Source: Lachnospiraceae bacterium UBA7182 (lineage in GTDB: Bacteria; Bacillota; Clostridia; Lachnospirales; Lachnospiraceae). Taken from it: a DNA stretch of 17,233 nt. Positions 1 through 6,903 of this stretch are shown here, piece by piece. The DNA lies in NCBI GenBank assembly GCA_002491115.1, contig DKVI01000100.1:33700-50932 (forward strand), written 5' to 3'. A model generated the notes under the pieces. The model was not told the DNA's origin and did no database searches. It saw nothing but the letters and a program-made list of their open reading frames with translations. Within the stretch, counting starts at the first letter, position 1; every line of letters begins with the position of its first letter. The position numbers and the translations under genes are program-made.

Positions 1-198
1 GATTCCTCCATCTTTCCCATGTCTCCCCGGATGGAGCCTTCCATTCGCTCCATGTCTCCGTGGACGGATTCCTCCATCTTTCCCATGTCTCCCCGGATGG
101 AGCCTTCCATTCGCTCCATGTCTTCGTGGATGGATTCCTCCATCTTTCCCACGTTTCCCCGGATGGAGCCTTCCATTCGCTCCACGTCCTCCCGCAAT
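1..198. repeat. 66-bp direct tandem repeat (three copies, first cut by window edge or starting at it)
   Basis: The words beginning 'gattcctccatctttcc' recur at 1, 67 and 133, giving an exact 66-bp period. Copies differ only at a few bases, for example cgtggacg versus cgtggatg and catgtctcc versus cacgtttcc. The period is 22 codons of the minus-strand gene, made of two related 33-bp halves, so copy-number change would keep the frame. The near identity at DNA level suggests recent duplication or ongoing slippage or recombination. Confidence 0.9.
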
Positions 199-239
199 CC
201 CTGAATTGCATTCAGGATAACTGTCATATCATCGCTCAT
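1..239 (-). CDS. Hendecad-repeat coiled-coil protein, N-terminal part (runs off window)
   Basis: This is an incomplete minus-strand gene; only 79 codons are visible. The ATG at 237-239 has an AAAGGAG ribosome binding site at 249-255. A short lead-in (MSDDMTVILNAIQGLRE) is followed by tandem 11-residue units alternating between two types, such as EDMERMEGSIR and GDMGKMEESVH. At least five full units and part of a sixth are visible. M, V and I recur at fixed places, G, S, E and K/R fill the rest, and there is no proline. Such 11-residue periodicity is known from hendecad, slightly right-handed coiled coils. No catalytic motif, signal peptide or membrane segment is visible in this part. It may be an oligomerising rod or tether, but the function is unknown and the C-terminus lies outside the window. 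It has its own promoter and is probably separate from the ABC permease gene upstream. I am confident it is coding because the frame stays open, the ribosome binding site fits, and the repeat length is a multiple of three. Confidence 0.8.
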   Translation of the reverse strand, partial: MSDDMTVILNAIQGLREDVERMEGSIRGNVGKMEESIHEDMERMEGSIRGDMGKMEESVHGDMERMEGSIRGDMGKMEE

Positions 240-316
240 ACCTGTGTTCTCCTTTCGCCTGCCCGCCCTCCCGCTTCTATATACTGTGTAACCAAAAAAA
301 CATTTGATGTTTCTAT

Positions 317-345
317 AGTATCTCACATTCTAAGCGTGCAGTCAA
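317..345 (-). promoter_or_regulatory. Sigma-A-type promoter for the hendecad-repeat gene
   Basis: On the minus strand a TTGACT -35 box (340-345) is followed by a 17-base spacer and a GATACT -10 box (317-322), with ATAG directly after it. The predicted start near 310 gives a leader of about 70 nt before the ATG at 239. The match in boxes and spacing is good. It lies in the 125-base gap downstream of the permease gene, so the repeat gene is probably transcribed independently. Confidence 0.6.
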
Positions 346-364
346 TATGAATCTGCAGGTTTTA

Positions 365-2893
365 TTATTCCTCCCCTTCTCTGAGCCTTTCTACGATACT
401 TTGTCTTTCCACTCTTTTAAGCACAATCCAGGGCAGAACCGCGCCGACTGCCAGCAGGATCGGTATCGTCAAGAGAATCGGAAGAACCGTAAATCTGTAT
501 GAGAAAAACCACAGGCTGTTTCCCAGATTTTTCACGGTCCCAAGGGATAAAGCTGTCCCGATTGCAAGAGAAACCCCTCCTGATATGATTGCATAATACA
601 TTCCTTCTGCCATAAGCATCTGCAAGAGCTGCCGGCCTGTCATTCCCACGGAACGCAGCATGGCAAATTCTTTTCGTCTTGTAAGAATGCTGGTGAGCAC
701 AGAATTGATAAAATTCAGAATGCCGATCAACCCCGTAACCAGGCTTAAAGCGCCGCCCACCAAAAGAACCATATTTCTCATCCCCTGAAATTCACCTGTC
801 CGCGTGGATTTAGAGCTGTAATTCATCACCGGCTCCACATGTTCCGTATAGTCTGAAAGGAAGGATTCCATGTCCTGTTCTGTTCCTTCTTCCACATTAA
901 ACGCATAGCTCATGACTCCCGGAACGGTGATCATCTCCTGATAAATTTCTGCCGGGAGATAAAAAGAATAATCATAGTTTACCAGGCAGGAATTGGTATA
1001 ATATTTGATCTTTACCTTTGCCATAACTTCAAATTCCCTTACAATCCGTTCCTTTTCTACCCCGTCTTCATTTACCCCTTCGTAAGTATGAAGCGTCACG
1101 GTATCTCCGATTGCAAAGTGGGAAGTCTCCCAGTATGGTCTCTCATTATCATCAAGCTGTATACCCTCTAAAATATAGTTGCCGGACTTTAATTTTTCCT
1201 CATCGATGCTTCCTTCCAGCACCTCCAGACGACCAAGCGGCAAATCCTCCAGTCCATAGACTACCGCACCCAAAGCAGCGCCGTCAGAAACATCATCGGT
1301 CTCCACTGTAAACCCTTCCGTACTTCTGACGTTGGTAAGCAACCGCCCCCCTACCAGAAAACCCGGCTGCTGCTCTACTGCCTCGATCATGCTTTCAGAC
1401 AGGGCATTTTCCGGGCCGGTGTACCGATAATTAAAATAGTCCCCATGGCCGATCAGAAAGTCCGTATCCACAAACTTGGAAAGATACTTATCCATATCAA
1501 ATCCCAGGCTGAACGTATACAGTGTATTGAACAACACCAGACTTAAGGACATGGAAAGGATAACTAACAGCGTACGTTTCTGGTTCCGCAGAAGATTTGC
1601 CGCCGCCATACGGAAAATCCTGGCCCCACGCTCTGAATGCCGTTCCTTTTTCCGGTATTTTCCGTCCCTGTCCGTATAGCGCACCGCCTCCACAGGCGAC
1701 ACCCTGGCCGCAATCCTCCCCGGCCTGGCCACGCTGACAGACACTGTCACAAGCGCAAACAAGGTGCTTCCCAGGAAAATAAAAGGGTTGGCGCTGGTCT
1801 GATTTCCATTCCCCGCCAGAAACAAACGGCTCATAACGACCGGAACCAAAAAGCATCCCAGAAACCAGCCCATAATCAGCCCCGCCGGAATCCCGACACA
1901 GGATAAAAGAAGCGCCTGCCTGTGAATCAGCTTTTTGATCTGCTTTCCGGTGGCTCCGATCGTTTTTAGCAGACCATAAAAACGGATATCTTTGATCACT
2001 GATATCTGGAAAATATTATAAATAATCAGATACCCGGCCAGCAGGATCAAAAGAAGCGCCGACAGAACTCCGGCAATCGTCACCGCATCCGGTTTCATAT
2101 TGGCGGACAGATAGGACCAGTTTACATTGCAGGAAATATAATTCCCGGCATCTTCATCCCGGGAATACCCGCTCTCTGTCACAACCCGGTCCAGTTTTCC
2201 TTCTATCCCCAGGGAATTGTGAAACATAATATAACAGTTGATCACCCCTGTCATATCCCAGTCTTCTTCATAACTGTTGTAAAGCTCCTCTATATGGACG
2301 TCTACATAGGCCCGGGAAGCCACCAGCATGGATACGTTGAATACAGGGTCCGCCTCCCACCAGCCGGACAGGACAAATTCCCGGGTGACCTGCCGCCCAT
2401 GCACGGTCAGTTCCAGGGTCACAGGCGCGCCGATCCTTTGTTCCACCCCCAACAGCTGCATCGTCCGGGTATCCATGATGATCTCATTCTCCGCTTTCGG
2501 CCTGCTGCCTGTGGTCGGCTCACAGAATCCCAGCCTGATCCCCACGTCATCCATATAGTAAAGCTCTCCGTGCCTTTTTAACAAAGCTTCATTATCCACG
2601 CTGCTGCTTAAAATACGGTTGTAGGAGATCTCTTTAATCAGTGGATGGTTTTTCACCTTTTCATAGGTTTCATCTGACACATATTTAAGAACGGCCATAC
2701 CGTCTCCGCCCGCCTGACGCATGGTCTGCCTCTGTAAATTCTCCATGATTCCGCTGCCTGCCGTAAAAAGCGTTGTAAAAAGCATGGCTGTCAGAGCAAT
2801 CGCCAGCACCGCAATTATATTTCTCTCTTTTGCCGCCCGAAGGCTTTTATCAGACAAAGTACGGATCACCTTTTTATTCTTTATTCTATACAT
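365..2893 (-). CDS. FtsX/MacB-type ABC transporter permease, large, two FtsX domains
   Basis: This is the membrane subunit partnering the ATPase directly upstream. About eight membrane segments are visible. TM1 is near residues 26-47 and is followed by a roughly 220-residue extracytoplasmic domain. A first FtsX block with three TMs spans about 272-402 and ends in the PGRIAARVSPVEAVRY motif typical of these permeases. Another TM near 440-464 leads to a second outside domain of about 240 residues, and a second FtsX block spans about 704-827 (RRKEFAMLRSVGMTGRQ, then two TMs). Two large external domains in an 842-residue chain fit transporters that expel or sense peptides or lipids rather than importers. 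I prefer the ATG at 2891-2893, which has AGGTGG five bases upstream and overlaps the ATPase stop by 8 bases. A GTG three codons earlier is possible but has no well-placed ribosome binding site. The substrate cannot be read from sequence; antimicrobial peptide defence is an inference from the neighbouring two-component genes. Confidence 0.9.
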   Translation of the reverse strand: MYRIKNKKVIRTLSDKSLRAAKERNIIAVLAIALTAMLFTTLFTAGSGIMENLQRQTMRQAGGDGMAVLKYVSDETYEKVKNHPLIKEISYNRILSSSVDNEALLKRHGELYYMDDVGIRLGFCEPTTGSRPKAENEIIMDTRTMQLLGVEQRIGAPVTLELTVHGRQVTREFVLSGWWEADPVFNVSMLVASRAYVDVHIEELYNSYEEDWDMTGVINCYIMFHNSLGIEGKLDRVVTESGYSRDEDAGNYISCNVNWSYLSANMKPDAVTIAGVLSALLLILLAGYLIIYNIFQISVIKDIRFYGLLKTIGATGKQIKKLIHRQALLLSCVGIPAGLIMGWFLGCFLVPVVMSRLFLAGNGNQTSANPFIFLGSTLFALVTVSVSVARPGRIAARVSPVEAVRYTDRDGKYRKKERHSERGARIFRMAAANLLRNQKRTLLVILSMSLSLVLFNTLYTFSLGFDMDKYLSKFVDTDFLIGHGDYFNYRYTGPENALSESMIEAVEQQPGFLVGGRLLTNVRSTEGFTVETDDVSDGAALGAVVYGLEDLPLGRLEVLEGSIDEEKLKSGNYILEGIQLDDNERPYWETSHFAIGDTVTLHTYEGVNEDGVEKERIVREFEVMAKVKIKYYTNSCLVNYDYSFYLPAEIYQEMITVPGVMSYAFNVEEGTEQDMESFLSDYTEHVEPVMNYSSKSTRTGEFQGMRNMVLLVGGALSLVTGLIGILNFINSVLTSILTRRKEFAMLRSVGMTGRQLLQMLMAEGMYYAIISGGVSLAIGTALSLGTVKNLGNSLWFFSYRFTVLPILLTIPILLAVGAVLPWIVLKRVERQSIVERLREGEE

Positions 2894-3563
2894 GGCTGCC
2901 ACCTGCTATCTTTCCGTCTTCTATGCGGATGATCCGGTCCGCCATCTGGGCGATCTCCTCATTGTGGGTGATCATGACGATGGTCTGACGAAACTGCTCG
3001 CTGGTTACTTTCAAAAGTCCCAGCACATCCAGGCTGGTCCTGCTGTCCAGATTACCCGTAGGTTCGTCAGCCAGCAGAATCGCAGGCTTCGTGGCAAGCG
3101 CCCGGGCAATCGCCACCCGCTGCTGCTGCCCGCCGGAAAGCTGATTGGGAAGACTGTGAACTTTTTCAGAGATTCCCAGCGTCTTTATGATACTGTCCGT
3201 GTGCTTTTTATCAACCACCCCTCCGTCCAGTTCGATGGGAAGGACAATATTTTCATATACATTCAGCACCGGCACCAGGTTGTAGCTCTGAAAGACAAAT
3301 CCGATCTTCCGGCGGCGGAAAATCGTCAGCGCGTCGTCTTTTAAGGTAAAGATATCTTTGCCCGCCACTTTCACCTGTCCGCTGTCAGGCCGGTCCAAGC
3401 CCCCAATCATATGCAAAAGAGTCGATTTTCCGCTTCCCGAAGTGCCGATGATCGCCACAAACTCGCCTTCTTCCACGGAAAAACTGACTCCGTCCAGGGC
3501 TTTGACACATGTATCACCGTTTCCATAATACTTTTTTAAGTCTGTTGTCTCTAAGATTGCCAT
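2886..3563 (-). CDS. ABC transporter ATPase, LolD/MacB (peptide/lipoprotein) type
   Basis: This 225-residue nucleotide-binding subunit energises the FtsX-type permease encoded next, with which it overlaps by 8 bases. All ATPase motifs are present: Walker A GTSGSGKST at 40-48, Q-loop Q92 in FVFQSYNLVP, signature LSGGQQQR at 142-149, Walker B ILLADEP at 162-168 with catalytic E167, and switch H200. Length and the 'FQSYNLVPVLNVYENI' stretch are typical of the LolD/MacB/SalX family that pairs with FtsX permeases. The frame is open 15 codons further upstream, but the start at 3561-3563 has a TCCTCCT-complementary ribosome binding site at 3568-3574 and begins with the family's usual N-terminus (MAILETTDLKKYYG). 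The upstream extension would also run through the hairpin at 3587-3611, which argues against it. The hairpin plus T6 just before the ribosome binding site may reduce or regulate transcription from the kinase gene into the transporter genes. Confidence 0.95.
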   Translation of the reverse strand: MAILETTDLKKYYGNGDTCVKALDGVSFSVEEGEFVAIIGTSGSGKSTLLHMIGGLDRPDSGQVKVAGKDIFTLKDDALTIFRRRKIGFVFQSYNLVPVLNVYENIVLPIELDGGVVDKKHTDSIIKTLGISEKVHSLPNQLSGGQQQRVAIARALATKPAILLADEPTGNLDSRTSLDVLGLLKVTSEQFRQTIVMITHNEEIAQMADRIIRIEDGKIAGGSHV

Positions 3564-3580
3564 AAATTCCTCCTGCCAAC

Positions 3581-3611
3581 AAAAAATTCGTGTATATTTT
3601 CTATACACGAA
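3581..3611 (-). terminator. Hairpin plus T6 between kinase and transporter genes (attenuator or operator)
   Basis: A perfect 10-bp inverted repeat (3587-3596 and 3602-3611, TTCGTGTATA arms, 5-base loop) is followed on the minus strand by TTTTTT (3581-3586), and then by the ribosome binding site and start of the ATPase gene. This is the layout of an intrinsic terminator. The stem has only three G-C pairs, so leaky termination or attenuation is likelier than a full stop. The same inverted repeat could instead be the binding site of the response regulator. Sequence alone does not decide between these. Confidence 0.55.
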
Positions 3612-3648
3612 TATACGCCTGCAATCTTTCCAGAGTCTTTCTCAAATC

Positions 3649-4560
3649 TTACAGTTTTGAAAGATTCTGCTCTTTTGGAAGAAATACGGAAAATACGGAC
3701 CCCTCCCCCACTTTTGACGACACTTTGATATAGCCGCCCTCACGGCTTAAAATTTCCCTGGCCAGATACAGACCCAGGCCGGCGCCTTCCTCCTGACGCA
3801 CTGCGCTGCCCCGGTAAAAGCGGGTAAAAATACGCGCCATATCCTCCTCCGATATACCGATCCCTGTATCTGCAATATCAATCCTTACAAACATCTCATA
3901 GGCCTGCACCGACAAAGTAACCCTGCCTCCTGTTTGCGTATATTTAATTCCGTTATCCAGAATATTGACCAGCGCTTCCAGTGTCCATTTAAAATCAAAA
4001 AAAGCATACAGCTTTGGAATCTCTTCCTGTACATATACATCCACCCCTTTTTCTCCGGCATAGGCAGGGATTCCGATCTTTTTTAAAAGATCCTGGATAC
4101 AGTTCTTTTCAGGCTTTACCTCCATGATCCCATTCTCCAGGCGGGACAGTTTTACCAGAGATTGTATGAGGAAATTAAGCTTTTCTGTCTGTCCCCGGAT
4201 CTCTTTTATAATACTCCCGGCTCCGTCGTTAAGTTTTTGTTCTTCCAGAAGCTGCCCGTAGAGCAGAAGATTGGCAATCGGCGTTTTGGTCTGGTGGGAG
4301 ATATCGCTGACCAGCGTGCGGATCGTGTCCCTCTCCTTTTTCAACTGTTTTTGCCCCGCGTTTCCCATGGACAGGTAGCGGTACATCCTCGCCTCCAGTC
4401 TGGACATCTTATCTTCCGTAAATTCTTTTTCCTCAAACGTCCCGTCCACGGCGGATTCCAGCATCTGATCTATACAGGTCAGGATCCGGCCGGTCTTCTG
4501 ATACATCCTTAAGGCCGCTGCCAGCGACACAGCGGCGGCTAAAATACAAAGCACTGTCAT
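3649..4560 (-). CDS. Sensor histidine kinase with minimal N-terminus (one membrane segment)
   Basis: This 303-residue protein autophosphorylates on a histidine and passes the phosphate to the response regulator encoded 4 bases upstream. One hydrophobic segment (about residues 2-18) anchors it. There is no second TM and no extracellular sensor domain. A HAMP-like linker follows, then the HisKA helix with SDISHQTKTPIANLL (phospho-acceptor H89). The HATPase region has N box N199 in ALVNILDNGIKYTQ, G1 DTGIGIS at 231-237, and G2 GAGLGLYLAREI from 259. The HQTKTP variant of the H box is common in Firmicute kinases linked to FtsX-type ABC transporters. Lacking an external sensor, it probably receives its signal through a membrane partner, with the neighbouring transporter the natural candidate (inference from known transporter-dependent kinases). 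The start is the ATG at 4558-4560, with GGGAG in the end of the regulator gene. An 85-base gap with a hairpin separates it from the ATPase gene. Confidence 0.93.
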   Translation of the reverse strand: MTVLCILAAAVSLAAALRMYQKTGRILTCIDQMLESAVDGTFEEKEFTEDKMSRLEARMYRYLSMGNAGQKQLKKERDTIRTLVSDISHQTKTPIANLLLYGQLLEEQKLNDGAGSIIKEIRGQTEKLNFLIQSLVKLSRLENGIMEVKPEKNCIQDLLKKIGIPAYAGEKGVDVYVQEEIPKLYAFFDFKWTLEALVNILDNGIKYTQTGGRVTLSVQAYEMFVRIDIADTGIGISEEDMARIFTRFYRGSAVRQEEGAGLGLYLAREILSREGGYIKVSSKVGEGSVFSVFLPKEQNLSKL

Positions 4561-4564
4561 TCTT

Positions 4565-5209
4565 TTACTGCTCCCATATATATCCGATACCGTATACAGT
4601 GCGGATCGGCGCGCCGGGAAGCTTTTTGCGCAGACGTTTCATCGCCACCGATAAGGCGTTTTCTTCCACAAATTCCGCTCCGTCAGACCAGATCTTTTCG
4701 ATTAACTGACTTCTTGTCAGCGTCCTTCCCCGGTTAAAAACCATCAGCTTCAAAAGTTTCTGCTCCGTCCTGCTGAGATCCTGTTCCACACCGTCCACCA
4801 GATATTCCATATTTTCAAAATCAAAAGAAAAATTTTTCCACAAAAATACGCCCGTTTGGGATGACTTTCTTCTTAAGACAGCATTCACCCTGGCCCGAAG
4901 TACCATCAGTGAAAAAGGCTTGGTAATATAATCATCCGCCCCTGTCTCCAGTCCGGTGACAATATCAACCTCCATATCGTTGGCCGTCAGAATAATAATC
5001 GGAACCTGGCTTTTTTCCCGTATCTCCCGGCACAGATCCAGACCGCTGCCATCCGGCAGGTTGATATCCAGAATGACCAGATCCACATCCTCATCTAAAC
5101 AGGTTCTTGCCTCGGCAAGCGTCCCGGCCTGCAATACCTGTTCCGGCTTCAAAGAAAGCGCAATCCCCCGGTTCAGGGCACAGTCGTCTTCTACAATCAA
5201 TAATTTCAC
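4565..5209 (-). CDS. OmpR/PhoB-family response regulator
   Basis: This 214-residue cytoplasmic regulator is the partner of the following histidine kinase. The receiver domain (about 1-115) has the acidic pair D8/D9, phospho-acceptor D48 in VILDINLPDGSG, T75 and K97. The winged-helix DNA-binding domain (about 120-213) carries the usual RTEQKLLKLM, LTRSQLIEKIW and MKRLRKKL stretches and ends in RTVYGIGYIWEQ. The start is a GTG at 5207-5209, chosen because GGAGG lies 7 bases upstream at 5217-5221 and the protein begins at the standard receiver start (MKLLIVEDD). An ATG at 5214-5216 is out of frame. It is the first gene of the regulator, kinase, ATPase, permease unit and probably controls transcription of the transporter genes. 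The inverted repeat at 3587-3611 is one candidate target, although I cannot show binding. Confidence 0.95.
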   Translation of the reverse strand: MKLLIVEDDCALNRGIALSLKPEQVLQAGTLAEARTCLDEDVDLVILDINLPDGSGLDLCREIREKSQVPIIILTANDMEVDIVTGLETGADDYITKPFSLMVLRARVNAVLRRKSSQTGVFLWKNFSFDFENMEYLVDGVEQDLSRTEQKLLKLMVFNRGRTLTRSQLIEKIWSDGAEFVEENALSVAMKRLRKKLPGAPIRTVYGIGYIWEQ

Positions 5210-5285
5210 CTGTCATCCTCCATTTAAGTTTTACCGCAGCCCCCTGCGCGCACGCGGGCTTTCGCTGATTCCTTCTGTGTTATTT

Positions 5286-5314
5286 ATTCTGCCAGAAACA
5301 GACAGAAAAATCAA
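5286..5314 (-). promoter_or_regulatory. Candidate promoter for the two-component/transporter unit
   Basis: On the minus strand TTGATT (5309-5314) is followed by a 17-base spacer and CAGAAT (5286-5291). The -35 box is good and the -10 box is poor, which could suit a regulated promoter. It lies back to back with the plus-strand TerD promoter in the 166-base divergent gap. The predicted leader is about 70 nt, with a very GC-rich stretch near 5240-5265. Confidence 0.4.
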
Positions 5315-5326
5315 CGGCAGAAATCA

Positions 5327-5355
5327 TTTACTTATCCGGCGCAATCCCTTATAAT
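5327..5355 (+). promoter_or_regulatory. Sigma-A-type promoter for the TerD/AIM24 pair
   Basis: TTTACT (5327-5332) is followed by a 17-base spacer and a perfect TATAAT (5350-5355). A strong ribosome binding site AAAGGAGGA (5362-5370) follows, with the ATG at 5376, so the leader is very short (about 14 nt). That leaves little room for RNA-based control. Confidence 0.75.
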
Positions 5356-5375
5356 AGCATCAAAGGAGGAATCCT

Positions 5376-6119
5376 ATGATCCAGATAGCAATGAAATCCA
5401 AAGGAGCCGTGGACCGAAGCTCTATCCTGTCTTTAAACGTCCCACGCACGGCAGGAAACCGGTTCCCGGCCGCCGCATCCGGCGCGGCAAAACCTGCCAG
5501 GCCCGCGGATATAAAAACGACAGAAAGTCCGGCCGCGCCTTCTGCCGCAAGGCCGGTTCCGCCGCTGAAACATCCGGTACAAAAAGGCCAGAAAGCGCAC
5601 CTTTCACCCGGTACTCCCCTTAAAAGCATCAGGGCCTGTTTTGGCTGGAATACCTCCCATCCCCAGTGCGACGTGGATGTCTCCGCCTTTTTGCTGGGCG
5701 CCGACGGGAAAGTGCCGGGGGATTCCTGGTTCGTATTTTACGGCCAGACGGTAAGCCCCGATCAAAGCACAGAATTTACGGAACTTGCGTCTGCGGACCG
5801 GGAGATGATCCGGATCGATCTGCAAAAACTGGACCCGAAGGTCAAAAAGATTGTCTTTGTCCTGACCATCAACGACGCCTTTGCCAAAAAACTGAACTTT
5901 GGAATGATAAAAGACGCTTATGTGCGGATCCTGGACGGTGCAGGCGCCGCGGAACTGGTCAGTTTTCAGATGACAGAATATTATTCCAATGTCATATCCA
6001 TGATGATCGGGGAAGTATACAACCATAACGGCCTGTGGAAATTCAATGCCGTCGGAAACGGAGTCGCAAAAGATCTGGAAGGCCTGTGCGGCCTGTATGG
6101 CGTGCAGGTAAGTCATTAG
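5376..6119 (+). CDS. TerD-domain (tellurium-resistance/stress) protein with Pro/Ala-rich N-terminal extension
   Basis: The TerD domain covers about residues 70-246. It has the family landmarks KGQKAHLS, FGWNTSHPQCDVDVSAFLLGADGKV split across 89-113, IDLQKLDPKVKKIVFVLTI, NFGMIKDAYVRILD, and the C-terminal GEVYNHNGLWKFNAVGNG followed by LCGLYGVQV. The acidic D99/D101 region matches the calcium-binding part of known TerD proteins. Residues 1-69 are an extension of low complexity, rich in P, A and K between about 29 and 69, probably a flexible tether. TerD proteins are linked to stress, tellurite and phage or envelope responses, but their biochemical role is unsettled. No terB, terC or other ter genes are in the window, so tellurite resistance itself should not be assumed. 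No signal peptide is seen, so a cytoplasmic location is likely. The start is fixed by AAAGGAGGA at 5362-5370. It is followed 26 bases later by an AIM24-family gene, apparently in the same transcript. Confidence 0.9.
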   Translation: MIQIAMKSKGAVDRSSILSLNVPRTAGNRFPAAASGAAKPARPADIKTTESPAAPSAARPVPPLKHPVQKGQKAHLSPGTPLKSIRACFGWNTSHPQCDVDVSAFLLGADGKVPGDSWFVFYGQTVSPDQSTEFTELASADREMIRIDLQKLDPKVKKIVFVLTINDAFAKKLNFGMIKDAYVRILDGAGAAELVSFQMTEYYSNVISMMIGEVYNHNGLWKFNAVGNGVAKDLEGLCGLYGVQVSH

Positions 6120-6145
6120 TTAAAATATAAACAGGAGAATCCCAT

Positions 6146-6853
6146 ATGCTTACTTTTGAAACAGTGAATGAACTGACCTTAAAAGTCACCTGCAGCGGAA
6201 GTGATGTACTTTTCACCAAAGCAGGTTCCTTTATCGCCGGAGAAAGTCCGGGCGGCAAAAATTACAAATTTGAAAAGCTTCTTTTAGGCCCCCAGGGCGG
6301 ACTGGCGCAGGCTGCTTTAGGCTCTTTGATGCGCCGGGTTACAGGGGAAAATCTGCCCCTTATGAAAGTCATCCTGAACGGTGATTCGGTTACATATTAT
6401 GCGGATGACAGCCAGCATGTGGTGGTCTATAAACTGGCTATGGGCGAAGTGGTATCTGTGGAGTCGGAAAATATCCTGGCGTTTACCCAGGACTGCAAAT
6501 ATTCCGTGCGTTTTATCGGCTGCGGCGTCCTCTCCCAGAAGGGCCTTGCCACCTCCACGCTGACCGGAACCGGCCCCGATGCGTATGTGGCAGTCCTGGC
6601 CAACGGAAACCCCATTGTATTAAGCAATGTAAAGAGCCGTCATACCATTTCCGTGGACCCGGATGCGGTCATCTGCTGGATGGGACAGTCCGGCTACTGC
6701 GACCCCCAGATCACGACTGACTTATCCTGGAAGAACCTGATCGGCCAGGCTTCGGGAGAATCCTATGCGTTCCAGTGGAGCGGTAATCAGCCGGTATCCG
6801 TGGTCATCCAGCCGTCGGAGCGCAGAGGCGGAATCCAGATCGGCATAGATTAA
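6146..6853 (+). CDS. AIM24 (TRAP-like, DUF124) family protein
   Basis: This 235-residue protein of beta-rich composition shows the pattern of the AIM24 family. It begins with a compact hydrophobic strand section, then has a GKNYKFEKLLLGPQGG turn. The central VVVYKLAMGEVVSVESENILAF and GLATSTLTGTGPDAYVAVLANGNPIVL stretches follow (each given only as a landmark), and the end is FQWSGNQPVSVVIQPSERRGG. AIM24 proteins form a double-psi or TRAP-like beta fold. In bacteria they are often encoded next to TerD-family genes, and their function there is unknown. The ATG at 6146 has AGGAG eleven bases upstream, and the gene sits 26 bases behind the TerD gene under the same promoter. I see no signal peptide or membrane segment. 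The gene ends at 6853, seven bases before a terminator hairpin shared with the convergent serpin gene. Family assignment is from motif memory and fairly secure; the role is not known. Confidence 0.8.
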   Translation: MLTFETVNELTLKVTCSGSDVLFTKAGSFIAGESPGGKNYKFEKLLLGPQGGLAQAALGSLMRRVTGENLPLMKVILNGDSVTYYADDSQHVVVYKLAMGEVVSVESENILAFTQDCKYSVRFIGCGVLSQKGLATSTLTGTGPDAYVAVLANGNPIVLSNVKSRHTISVDPDAVICWMGQSGYCDPQITTDLSWKNLIGQASGESYAFQWSGNQPVSVVIQPSERRGGIQIGID

Positions 6854-6897
6854 AAAACAGGCAGCCGCATGGTCTCTTAGGGCCAAACGCGGCTGCC
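6852..6897. terminator. Convergent terminator between AIM24 gene and serpin
   Basis: A perfect 9-bp GC-rich inverted repeat (GGCAGCCGC at 6860-6868, GCGGCTGCC at 6889-6897) encloses a 20-base loop that can extend the stem by about five more pairs (TGGTC with GGCCA, one G-U). On the minus strand the stem is followed closely by T6 (6852-6857), a proper intrinsic terminator for the serpin. On the plus strand the tail is only ATATAATTA, so termination of the TerD/AIM24 transcript is probably less efficient. Confidence 0.8.
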
Positions 6898-6903
6898 ATA
6901 TAA

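Noticed and set aside
1..198. CRISPR-like short repeats
   Set aside because: The repeats are contiguous with no unique spacers, keep a 66-bp codon-multiple period, and lie inside an open frame.
294..312. Small hairpin AAACAT/ATGTTT followed by T-tract after the permease gene
   Set aside because: The stem has only six pairs and is nearly all A-T, and it coincides with the predicted transcription start of the next gene; too weak to call as a terminator.
19..350. Plus-strand open frames with Pro/Ser/Met-rich repeats over the tandem array
   Set aside because: They are shadows of the minus-strand hendecad gene, which has the ribosome binding site, promoter and sensible coiled-coil product.
5235..5270. 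GC-rich region with short inverted repeats between the divergent promoters
   Set aside because: The pairing (AGCCC/GGGCT and TGCGCGCA) is short and interrupted; not distinct enough to call as a regulatory hairpin.
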